NCBI GenBank assembly: GCA_003222935.1
Contig: QHXL01000218.1
Location: forward strand, 1-5,270
Length of the DNA: 5,270 nt
Reading direction: 5' to 3'
Source of the DNA: Acidobacteriota bacterium
Lineage (GTDB): Bacteria > Acidobacteriota > Blastocatellia > Pyrinomonadales > Pyrinomonadaceae
Part shown: positions 1 through 5,270 of the stretch, one piece after another
How positions within the stretch are numbered: position 1 is the first letter of the stretch
Layout of the letters: every line of letters begins with the position of its first letter
Program-made: the position numbers and the translations under genes
Notes under the pieces: generated by a model
Told to the model about the DNA's origin: nothing
Database searches by the model: none
The model's input: the letters and a program-made list of their open reading frames with translations, nothing else

Positions 1-129
1 CGTCATCGTCACCTGCGGGTCAACGGCGCCGACGGGCTGCGTCTGCGTACCCAGGTTCCAACGTTCCGGATCACGTGTTGGCGTGTTGAAGTTGTCACTC
101 GGCGTTGGGGTCGGCAGCGGCACCACGTT
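1..129 (-). other. Pro/Thr linker and the beginning of a possible concanavalin-A-like (jelly-roll) domain
   Basis: Residues 1547-1558 (VVPLPTPTPSDN) are a Pro/Thr-rich linker of the kind that separates folded modules in exported proteins. From residue 1559 the phrase DNFNTPTRDPERWNLGTQ resembles the opening of jelly-roll domains of the LamG/glucanase type, which commonly start with (D)DFND....W. Only about 31 residues lie in the window, so the domain call is tentative. Confidence 0.4.
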
Positions 130-3100
130 CGGTGCTGCGTTGAAGTTCACTGTTTGATTGCTGCTCAGGTTGAAGAGGTCAGCACGCGAGGGACCAAACA
201 CGTAATAGTTACTTTGTACGGTCACGACGTAGTTGCCGCCGGGTGCCAGGTTCGGGAAGGAGTAGTTACCGCTCACGTCGGTGGTCACCACGCGGGTAAT
301 TGGACCTGACAACGTTACAGCAACGTCTGACAAGGGCGTGTTGTTTGCTGCCCTTATCTGACCCGAGATGGATATTGAGGTCTGACTGCTGCACGTGGTG
401 CTGGTGTTCAAAAGTACTGTGAGACTGTTGGTGCCAAGTGTAACAACGGAGAGGTCAGGCTTCCCGTCGGAATTTACGTCTGCGACTCCTAAAGAACGTG
501 GTGAGGTTCCAGCCGCAAAGTTCATCGCTGCGTTGAAACTACCAGTGCCTGTGCCGAGCAACACGGAGACGTTAGCTGACTGGAAGTTTGCGGCAGCCAC
601 ATCAAGCTTGTTATCACCATTAAAGTCGGCTACCCCCAGGAATAACGGGCTCGAACCAACCGTGAAAGGAGTTGGCGCGCCCAAACTACCGGTGCCCGTT
701 CCCATTAAGATCAAAACGGTATTAGTAACATCGTTACCAACTGCCACATCGACGTTCCCGTCACCATTAAAGTCGCCGACAGCAATAGATCGCGGCTGGG
801 TTCCGGCAGCCAAATTGTTCGCTGGACCAAAGCTCCCGGCCCCAGTGCCAAGTAATATTGAAACGCTATTACCCACACTGTTAGCACTCGAGATATCCAA
901 ATTACCGTCGCCATTGAAGTCAGCGACAGCAATACCTGTAGGATTTGTCGCGACTGAGAAGTTTGTTGCGGCACCGAAATTTCCAGTGCCGGTTCCTAAC
1001 AATACTGAGACGTTGGCTGAGCCATTATTTGCAACCGCGATGTCCTGCCGTCCATCAGCATTGAAATCGCCTATTGCCAGCGTGTAGGGGCTGGTGCCTA
1101 CACCAAAGTTAGCAGGAGCACCAAAAGTACCACCCGCCGCACCCAGTAGAATCGAGATGTTACCGCCGCCATTGTTGACGACTGCGAGATCCAGATCACC
1201 GTCACCATTAAACTCGCCGGCTGCCACATAAAGCGGCGCGGTCCCGGCCGCAAAATTAGTTGGCCCAGCAAATCCTCCCAGGCCATCACCGAGAAGAATC
1301 GAGACGTTATTGTCGACAGTGTTAGCTACGGCCAGATCAAGCTTGCCGTCAGCGTTGAAATCACCATGGGCCACTGAGCGCGGAACCGCCCCTACATTGA
1401 AGGCGCTTGGAGTCGAAAATGTTGTCACATTGCACTGCGGCGGAGTGATCGGCGCGGCTTTGAAGTTTGCAACTCCGTTGGTCGTCAAATTTCCGAAGGT
1501 CTGACTGGATGGAATGAAACTTCCACCCGGAGTGACGACATAGTTCGACCCGGCCGCTAGATTTGCGAAGCCATAATCGCCCAATGCATTTGTTTGTGTA
1601 GTTCCCGCAGCCACTCCGTCTTTTGTAAGTGAGAGCGTCACGTTATTCAACGGAGCGTTGCTCGCATCTACTACATTGCCGCTAATACTCACTATTGTTT
1701 GCGTGCCGACAAAGTTAGCAACGCGAACAGCCGCAAGGTTGTTAAATGTTTGGGAGGATGGCGCGAACGAAAATATCGGATTCGACGGCGTAACAGTGTA
1801 GTTGCCGTTAGTGGGAAGATTTGCGAACGAGTAGTTGCCTGATGCGTCAGTGGTGGTGGAGCCGGTCACCGAACCAGTGAGCACGATTCCCGACCCGGCA
1901 ACACCGCTACCGTTCACATTCGTTACTCTGCCGGAAACTGAGAATCCCGAAACCTGGTTCGTCACATAGATCGCGTCCGTAACATTTCCGCCTACAGTCT
2001 CAGCCCAAAAAGCAAAGCGGCCGGGACCGCCAGCGCCAGCGCCCGCAAATGATCCTGCGAAAGTTCCATTGCCGGTGTTAGGCACCACATCGCCGCGAAA
2101 GACGACCTTCTCCAGAAGGTTGTCGGTCCTGAACCGAAAAGCTCCGAATTGATTTTCGGAGTTAATTTGAACACTTGAGGTAAACAGGACTTCGCCGGTT
2201 GGTCCAAGCGCGAAATTCTCACCGACAAAACCATTGAGGCTCGAACTCAGGGTCACGAACGAGCCCGGTAGTCCCGGGGCCGTTTGGCCTTGCACGGCTA
2301 CCGTCTGTATTGGACCAACGGACCCTCGGCGAAGAAAGTAACCTGAATCCGCACTTCCAGATGTGAGTGCGGCTCTAAATGCGACGTCATGCTGGTTGTT
2401 GATCAGGATGTCGGCATTAACGAGTAGTGAAAAGTTTCCTCCAGACGGAGCAGGAGACCCACTCACGGCAACAGTCTGAATACTCGAGGTTGTACCGACA
2501 AAAGCGCCTGGTCCACCGCCCCCGTTATGGGAGGCCAGGAACGCAACTTCACCACTATCATTAAAGCTAAAACCGATGTTTGAGAAAGCCGCAAAGGTAT
2601 TTCCTGCCGGTGATGGATCGGCGCTTACAGCTACTTTCGCTACTACTCCACCCGACCACACAAATATTCCCTGGTTTTGGCCCGGGCCACCGGTGGTCGT
2701 CGCGAAGAAAGCCACCTGACCACTTGAGTTTATCGATGGACTACTTCCAAACGTTGCAAACGTCCCTCCTCCCGGCGCCGCGTCGCCAACCTGGGTGATT
2801 CTTTGAATTGGGCCACCCGCCGTACCTACGAAAATCCCGTTGACATTCAGAACTTGTCCCCTGAAGACAACCTGGCCCGTCGCATTCAGAGGTGGAGGAG
2901 CGAGAGCGTTAAGGACCGGCCCGATAAGCGGCGAGCCTGAAAATAGCTCGCCCCCGTTTATGAGTTTGGTAATTACTCCAGTCGATGTGGCTGCAAAAAT
3001 ACCGATCGAAATTCCCTGCGTCCCACCCATAATTTGCGCCGGAAAAACTAAGGTGCCACTTGCGTTGATAAAGGCTACGTTGAGATTAGTGAGACGAAAC

Positions 3101-4767
3101 TTGCCGCCACCAGTTCCGGGTGCAACATCACCCTCGTTGACTACATTTAGATTTGTAACAGAGACAATATTTCGAATGGTCAAACCACGCCGGCCACCCG
3201 CTTGCTGCGACAGGAACGCCACAAAATCTCCCGCCGCTCCAACTCGGAACGTTCGTTGCGAGGTACGTGAGCCGGCCGGCAGAGGTTCGGCATTACTCAT
3301 TAGTGGAATAGCATCAGCAGCCGGATCGATTAGGACCTCAATGTAGTCTGCAGTGCCTCCGAGAAGATCTGCGAAACCATAGGTCAATCCGGCGTTCAGC
3401 GTTCTCGTGACTGTTGAGTTAGCCAGGTTAATCGTGCCACCACCTGGAATTATGGTTTGCACGTCACCTTCAAAAGACAGGTCGACGGGTAGATTTGAAC
3501 CACTCTGCTGGAAAACTCCGCGAGGTGTGGTCCCGTTTGCCAAATTTGCTCTAAAGCTAACGAGACCAAAGCCATTCATTGAAACTGAGCTGAAACCTGT
3601 GAATGTCAGCGGCGCATTACCTGGTACCTGTTGATTCACCGATGCGATGGTCGAAATCTGAGGGCCAGGAGTAAAACGAAATAAGCCAGAGGTGGTGAGT
3701 CCACCGTTTATGTTCGAGGTGAAAGCAAGTTGGCCTGAATCGCTGAAGGCTTGCAGCGCGATTCCCGTGGAGAAGGTCCCACCGATAGCGACGGGAGCAG
3801 CATCGCCAGTGGCAACAATTTTTATAAGTCCACCGAGAGAGGAGTGAAGCCAAATGGATGTGGAAGGTGCAGCAATGAAGGCAACCTCTCCATTGTTATT
3901 GAACCTGATAGCGCTCGCGATCGGAGTTGCAACTATTGAAAACGTTCCGCCGCCCGGTATTGAATCCCCATTACTGACGACTTTGCGAACTCCGGATTGT
4001 GAACCGGCAAATAACCCGAAGCCACCGGATCCACCAACAACTTGAGCAGTGAATAAGACTTCACCATTGAGGTTCAACGAGTTCGCACCCAGAACGAGGC
4101 TAATATTGCCGAACGTACCTCCAGTCCCCGGAGCCGCATCGCCTGGTCCAACAACACGCAATGAAGCTCCACCATTTGGAACGTAGAAAAGTGTTGATTG
4201 ATTACCGCTCGCAAGTGGCGCGGTGAAGGCTATATCGCCGGCATCGTTTATTCCACCGAAGGTTATTCCGCGGCCGAAAATTGATCCCCCGGTACCCGGG
4301 GCAATGTCTGGAGAGTTAGTAATCTTTTGGAGTGAAGCACCGTCGAAGAGGAGAATTGCGCGTTGGATAATCGTTGGCGTTCCGTAGTCAACGGTAAACG
4401 CAACCTTTCCGGAACTATTGATGCGCGGGGAGAAAAGCAGATCCACTTGACCATTAGCCACGAGCGGCATCGGGTCGCCCATCTGCAAAATCCGTTGTGT
4501 GACTCCGGTTGCTGCGGGACGAAGGAATAAACCTGACTGGCCAGAACCCAAAAAGACGTAGTCTCCTGCTTGATTGAGGTCAATCGCTCCCGCAACTCCG
4601 AAAAACTCCGACGAACTCTGTTGAAGCTCAGAACCTTTTCCAGCGGCCGCGTCAACTTTGTGATCGATGATCGAATTTGCAGCTAGCCCAACTAGGCAAG
4701 CCGTCAGTAATGTCGCAAGCAGAACGAGTCTGCATGCATATTTATTCCTCGAAAACATTTTGGTCAT
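1..4767 (-). CDS. Giant secreted multidomain repeat protein: NxxGxxAF arrays, CarboxypepD_reg-like domains, FG-GAP propeller (3' end outside window)
   Basis: One continuous frame of 1589 codons runs from ATG at 4767-4765 to the window edge with no stop, so the protein is longer than 1589 residues. An in-frame TAA directly precedes the ATG (4770-4768), so the start is here or at Met4 (4758); neither has a clear Shine-Dalgarno sequence. Order of parts: signal peptide 1-30; NxxGxxAF repeats 50-446 and 510-935, separated by an atypical stretch; carboxypeptidase-regulatory-like beta-sandwiches 941-1023 and 1026-1107; seven FG-GAP/VCBS repeats 1122-1457; a third sandwich 1464-1546; a Pro/Thr linker; and the start of a further domain. 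The mature part is rich in Gly, Asn, Ser, Thr and Ala and has only two cysteines, as expected for an exported all-beta protein. No catalytic motif is visible. It is probably a surface or extracellular binding or structural protein; how it is anchored would be shown by the missing C-terminus. The frame is certain; the function is inferred from domain types alone. Confidence 0.95.
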   Translation of the reverse strand, partial: MTKMFSRNKYACRLVLLATLLTACLVGLAANSIIDHKVDAAAGKGSELQQSSSEFFGVAGAIDLNQAGDYVFLGSGQSGLFLRPAATGVTQRILQMGDPMPLVANGQVDLLFSPRINSSGKVAFTVDYGTPTIIQRAILLFDGASLQKITNSPDIAPGTGGSIFGRGITFGGINDAGDIAFTAPLASGNQSTLFYVPNGGASLRVVGPGDAAPGTGGTFGNISLVLGANSLNLNGEVLFTAQVVGGSGGFGLFAGSQSGVRKVVSNGDSIPGGGTFSIVATPIASAIRFNNNGEVAFIAAPSTSIWLHSSLGGLIKIVATGDAAPVAIGGTFSTGIALQAFSDSGQLAFTSNINGGLTTSGLFRFTPGPQISTIASVNQQVPGNAPLTFTGFSSVSMNGFGLVSFRANLANGTTPRGVFQQSGSNLPVDLSFEGDVQTIIPGGGTINLANSTVTRTLNAGLTYGFADLLGGTADYIEVLIDPAADAIPLMSNAEPLPAGSRTSQRTFRVGAAGDFVAFLSQQAGGRRGLTIRNIVSVTNLNVVNEGDVAPGTGGGKFRLTNLNVAFINASGTLVFPAQIMGGTQGISIGIFAATSTGVITKLINGGELFSGSPLIGPVLNALAPPPLNATGQVVFRGQVLNVNGIFVGTAGGPIQRITQVGDAAPGGGTFATFGSSPSINSSGQVAFFATTTGGPGQNQGIFVWSGGVVAKVAVSADPSPAGNTFAAFSNIGFSFNDSGEVAFLASHNGGGGPGAFVGTTSSIQTVAVSGSPAPSGGNFSLLVNADILINNQHDVAFRAALTSGSADSGYFLRRGSVGPIQTVAVQGQTAPGLPGSFVTLSSSLNGFVGENFALGPTGEVLFTSSVQINSENQFGAFRFRTDNLLEKVVFRGDVVPNTGNGTFAGSFAGAGAGGPGRFAFWAETVGGNVTDAIYVTNQVSGFSVSGRVTNVNGSGVAGSGIVLTGSVTGSTTTDASGNYSFANLPTNGNYTVTPSNPIFSFAPSSQTFNNLAAVRVANFVGTQTIVSISGNVVDASNAPLNNVTLSLTKDGVAAGTTQTNALGDYGFANLAAGSNYVVTPGGSFIPSSQTFGNLTTNGVANFKAAPITPPQCNVTTFSTPSAFNVGAVPRSVAHGDFNADGKLDLAVANTVDNNVSILLGDGLGGFAGPTNFAAGTAPLYVAAGEFNGDGDLDLAVVNNGGGNISILLGAAGGTFGAPANFGVGTSPYTLAIGDFNADGRQDIAVANNGSANVSVLLGTGTGNFGAATNFSVATNPTGIAVADFNGDGNLDISSANSVGNSVSILLGTGAGSFGPANNLAAGTQPRSIAVGDFNGDGNVDVAVGNDVTNTVLILMGTGTGSLGAPTPFTVGSSPLFLGVADFNGDNKLDVAAANFQSANVSVLLGTGTGSFNAAMNFAAGTSPRSLGVADVNSDGKPDLSVVTLGTNSLTVLLNTSTTCSSQTSISISGQIRAANNTPLSDVAVTLSGPITRVVTTDVSGNYSFPNLAPGGNYVVTVQSNYYVFGPSRADLFNLSSNQTVNFNAAPNVVPLPTPTPSDNFNTPTRDPERWNLGTQTQPVGAVDPQVTMT
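130..378 (-). other. Carboxypeptidase-regulatory-like domain 3
   Basis: Residues 1464-1546 form a third copy of the beta-sandwich, placed after the propeller: SISISGQIRAANNTPLSDV, then VTLSGP, TTDVSGNYSFPNLAPG, NYVVTVQSNYYVFGPS and the closing TVNFNAAPN. The end phrase NFNAAP resembles NFKAAP at the end of domain 2. The propeller is thus bracketed by two related sandwiches. Confidence 0.85.
397..1404 (-). repeat. Seven FG-GAP/VCBS repeats, exact 147-bp (49-residue) period: predicted seven-bladed beta-propeller
   Basis: Residues 1122-1457 contain seven units of the form NFAAGTxPxxxAVGDFNGDG, followed by xLDLAVAN, NVSILLGTGTG and xFGxA. The calcium-binding-type loop DxNxDGxxD starts at residues 1136, 1185, 1234, 1283, 1332, 1381 and 1430, exactly 49 residues apart with no insertion or deletion. 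Seven units of this family fold into an integrin-alpha-like seven-bladed propeller, each loop normally binding one Ca2+. Deviations: blade 2 has Glu instead of the first Asp (1185), blade 6 has GDNKLD instead of GDGxLD, and blade 7 is DVNSDGKPD. The propeller most likely serves in binding or adhesion; the ligand is unknown. Confidence 0.93.
1447..1692 (-). other. Carboxypeptidase-regulatory-like domain 2
   Basis: Residues 1026-1107 repeat the fold: SISGNVVDASNAPLNNVTL, then TQTNALGDYGFANLAAG, NYVVTPGGSF, IPSSQTFGNL and the closing VANFKAAPI. Domains 1 and 2 share the phrases GFANL/SFANL, SSQTFxNL and VANF, so they look like a tandem duplication. A short ITPPQC linker leads into the FG-GAP propeller. 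It is a structural module without visible catalytic residues. Confidence 0.85.
1699..1947 (-). other. Carboxypeptidase-regulatory-like domain 1
   Basis: Residues 941-1023 show the usual order of this beta-sandwich: FSVSGRVTN, a loop GSGVAGSGIVLTGS, then TTTDASGNYSFANLP, NYTVTPSN and a closing strand VRVANFVGT. The SGxV...GVxGxxVxL...TDxxGxYxFxxLxxGxYTVTP pattern is that of the CarboxypepD_reg-like/SdrD-B-like family. These are non-catalytic modules that act as spacers or binding units in exported proteins and at the N-terminus of Oar-like receptors. Confidence 0.85.
1963..3240 (-). repeat. Second NxxGxxAF repeat array (seven to eight units)
   Basis: Residues 510-935 resume the repeat: a degenerate VGAAGDFVAF (509), then INASGTLVF (567), LNATGQVVF (627), INSSGQVAF (679), FNDSGEVAF (735), INNQHDVAF (789, with Gly replaced by His) and LGPTGEVLF (854), and a weak final copy around GPGRFAFWAE (914). 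The partner phrase occurs seven times, for instance GDVAPGTGGGKF (546), GDAAPGGGTF (661), SPAPSGGNF (771), TAPGLPGSF (829) and GDVVPNTGNGTF (892). Spacing is 52-65 residues. The last unit leads through DAIYVTNQVSG into the first beta-sandwich domain. The same remarks on fold and role apply as for the first array. Confidence 0.78.
3241..3429 (-). other. Break between the two NxxGxxAF arrays
   Basis: Residues 447-509 lack a recognisable NxxGxxAF phrase where one is expected by spacing (around residue 454). The sequence is instead a Thr/Asn/Leu-rich stretch (NLANSTVTRTLNAG), then LTYGFADLLGGTADYIEVLID, an Ala/Pro-rich part and RTSQRTFRV. The distance from the motif at 398 to the degenerate one at 510 is 112 residues, exactly twice the typical period, so this may be a decayed repeat unit or an inter-domain segment rather than an extra insertion. 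I do not recognise it as a separate domain. Confidence 0.5.
3430..4620 (-). repeat. First NxxGxxAF repeat array (seven units, about 56 residues each)
   Basis: Residues about 50-446 of the giant protein carry a repeated phrase: LNQAGDYVF (64), INSSGKVAF (116), INDAGDIAF (173), LNLNGEVLF (231), FNNNGEVAF (289), FSDSGQLAF (341) and MNGFGLVSF (397), spaced 52-58 residues. About 32-36 residues after each comes a second phrase of the type GDxAPGGGTF, for example GDAAPGTGGTFG (209), GDSIPGGGTFS (267) and GDAAPVAIGGTFS (321); a last degenerate copy is GDVQTIIPGGGTIN (434). This matches the tandem repeat named NxxGxxAF, found in large exported bacterial proteins with varied C-terminal anchors. The function of the repeat is not established as far as I know. 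A propeller-like fold is a guess from the period and the count of seven. Confidence 0.8.
4678..4767 (-). other. N-terminal signal peptide with a possible lipobox
   Basis: Residues 1-30 form an export signal: a basic n-region with K3, R7, K9 and R13, a hydrophobic core LVLLATLLTACLVGLA (14-29), then polar residues beginning NSIIDH. Cleavage after GLA or LAA (about residue 29 or 30) fits signal peptidase I. The core also holds LTAC (21-24), which matches the lipoprotein lipobox [LVI][ASTVI][GAS]C. However, hydrophobic residues continue past the Cys, so a lipoprotein is the less likely reading. Either way the protein leaves the cytoplasm. Confidence 0.85.
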
Positions 4768-4858
4768 TTATTTAGTTCATGGTCACACCAACTAATGCGT
4801 AAAACTGTTTTACAAACTGCCAAAATAGAGAGCGGGAACCGGCTCAGTCCGTTGTTGG
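4768..4858 (-). promoter_or_regulatory. Intergenic region upstream of the giant repeat protein, with a 15-bp palindrome
   Basis: This 91-bp gap separates the receptor stop from the giant protein's ATG. It holds the interrupted palindrome GTAAAAC-A-GTTTTAC at 4799-4813, centred about 39 bp upstream of the ATG, which could be an operator or a small AT-rich hairpin. No convincing -10 box or Shine-Dalgarno sequence is visible. A two-codon reading frame ATG-AAC-TAA (4780-4772) lies just ahead of the start. The region is AT-richer by eye than the flanking genes, as expected for a promoter or 5' leader, but a specific transcription start cannot be placed. Confidence 0.4.
4821..4845 (-). terminator. 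Weak candidate terminator downstream of the TonB-dependent receptor
   Basis: On the minus strand, starting 13 nt after the receptor stop, GAGCCGG-TT-CCCGCTC (4845-4830) can form an imperfect hairpin with a four-base-pair GAGC/GCTC outer stem and a C-C mismatch. It is followed by a short run TCTATTTT. Both the stem and the T-tract are poor, so read-through into the next gene is plausible. Confidence 0.22.
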
Positions 4859-5269
4859 CTAGAACGAATACTTCAGACCAAACTGAATCCGTCGCCCGGG
4901 GGTGATAGTGTCTGTGGCTTTGCCAAAACCGGGCTCCTCGAGGAACCGCACCGGAATACCGTAGTTCACGCGATTGATGAAGTTGAAGAAGTCGACGCGA
5001 AAGATCAGTTTCTGAGTGTTTCCGATTGCGAAAGCTTTTATTACCGCCAAATTGAGATCAAGAAGATTGCCTGCACGAAAATTGTTTCGTCCGACACGTC
5101 CGCTTTGACCTACTCGCGCGAGCATGTTGGCGGTGTTCGCTGTTGTCAGCCGTAAAGGTTGAGCAGGATCACCAGTGACCTCGATGCCATTTGTGTTGTC
5201 GAGTCGATCGGTAAGATTCCCATCAAGATTTACGTCGAAGATACTGTTGACGGTAAACGGTTGGCCGCT
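4859..5269 (-). CDS. TonB-dependent receptor, Oar-like, C-terminal fragment (5' end outside window)
   Basis: These are the last 136 residues of an outer-membrane beta-barrel receptor. The frame is open to the window edge and ends with TAG at 4861-4859. It begins SGQPFTVNS, continues with an Asp/Asn-rich loop DVNLDGNLTDR (fragment residues 12-22), then a GRNNFRAGN stretch, alternating strands such as KLIFRVDFFNFINRVNYG, and finishes IQFGLKYSF. The closing beta-strand with a C-terminal Phe is the usual recognition signal for outer-membrane barrel assembly. The order of these phrases matches the end of the Oar-like TonB-dependent receptors abundant in Acidobacteriota, which usually run to about 1000 residues or more and carry an N-terminal carboxypeptidase-regulatory-like domain and a plug; those parts lie outside the window. 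Such receptors import large or scarce ligands using TonB energy, but the substrate cannot be told from this end. An internal Met at 5125 is not the start, because the homologous sequence continues upstream of it. Family assignment is by remembered pattern, not by alignment. Confidence 0.88.
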   Translation of the reverse strand, partial: SGQPFTVNSIFDVNLDGNLTDRLDNTNGIEVTGDPAQPLRLTTANTANMLARVGQSGRVGRNNFRAGNLLDLNLAVIKAFAIGNTQKLIFRVDFFNFINRVNYGIPVRFLEEPGFGKATDTITPGRRIQFGLKYSF

Positions 5270-5270
5270 T

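Noticed and set aside
395..1087. Plus-strand open frame of 230 codons with repeated Pro/Val-rich phrases such as KLPVPVPSN.
   Set aside because: It lies antisense to the FG-GAP array, and its period is simply the 147-bp repeat read backwards. The minus-strand frame carries clear domain motifs.
397..1404. Regular 147-bp periodicity that might suggest a DNA-level satellite or CRISPR-like array.
   Set aside because: The units are diverged at DNA level and conserved as protein. Coding for FG-GAP blades fully explains the period.
2840..3346. Plus-strand open frame of 168 codons.
   Set aside because: It is antisense to the second NxxGxxAF array, has no recognisable domain, and the opposite strand is clearly coding.
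4263..4655. Minus-strand open frame of 130 codons in another frame near the start of the giant gene.
   Set aside because: It is out of frame with the signal peptide and repeats and reads as an Arg/Ser-rich shadow with no motif.
1..4767. Possible frameshift or gene boundary inside the long frame where the domain type changes.
   Set aside because: Codon-by-codon reading gives 1589 codons without a stop, and the motifs on both sides of every junction are in the same frame.
4795..4823. Possible promoter with TTGGCA as -35 and ACGCAT as -10 (17-bp spacer) on the minus strand.
   Set aside because: The -10 element matches the consensus at only two positions, so the call is not supported.

Overview
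The window is almost entirely coding on the minus strand and holds two co-directional genes, both cut by the window edges. The organism looks like an Acidobacteriota bacterium, most likely class Blastocatellia. This rests on the C-terminus of an Oar-like TonB-dependent receptor with the phrase DVNLDGNLTDR and a GLKYSF end, and on a very large secreted protein built from carboxypeptidase-regulatory-like, FG-GAP and NxxGxxAF repeats. The placement is by family resemblance only; there is no rRNA or other marker gene.

Layout, in the direction of transcription (right to left): (1) 5269-4859, the last 136 residues of an outer-membrane TonB-dependent receptor. (2) 4858-4768, a 91-bp gap with a weak hairpin and a 15-bp AT-rich palindrome. 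(3) 4767-1, a single uninterrupted frame of 1589 codons that runs off the left edge without a stop. I translated it codon by codon and it contains no stop or frameshift.

The large protein reads in order: signal peptide (residues 1-30); a first array of seven NxxGxxAF repeats (about 50-446); a break (about 447-509); a second array of seven to eight such repeats (510-935); two carboxypeptidase-regulatory-like beta-sandwiches (941-1107); seven FG-GAP/VCBS repeats with an exact 49-residue period (1122-1457), expected to form a seven-bladed beta-propeller; a third beta-sandwich (1464-1546); a Pro/Thr linker; and the beginning of another domain that looks like a concanavalin-A-type jelly roll. The only two cysteines of the mature part (C1112 and C1459) sit directly before and after the propeller.

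The genes probably act at the cell envelope: the receptor as an outer-membrane barrel for TonB-driven import, the giant protein as an exported, modular, all-beta surface or extracellular protein. No enzyme active site is visible in the part present, and no ligand can be named. A functional link between the two genes is inferred only from adjacency and orientation. No RNA gene, mobile element or CRISPR array was seen.
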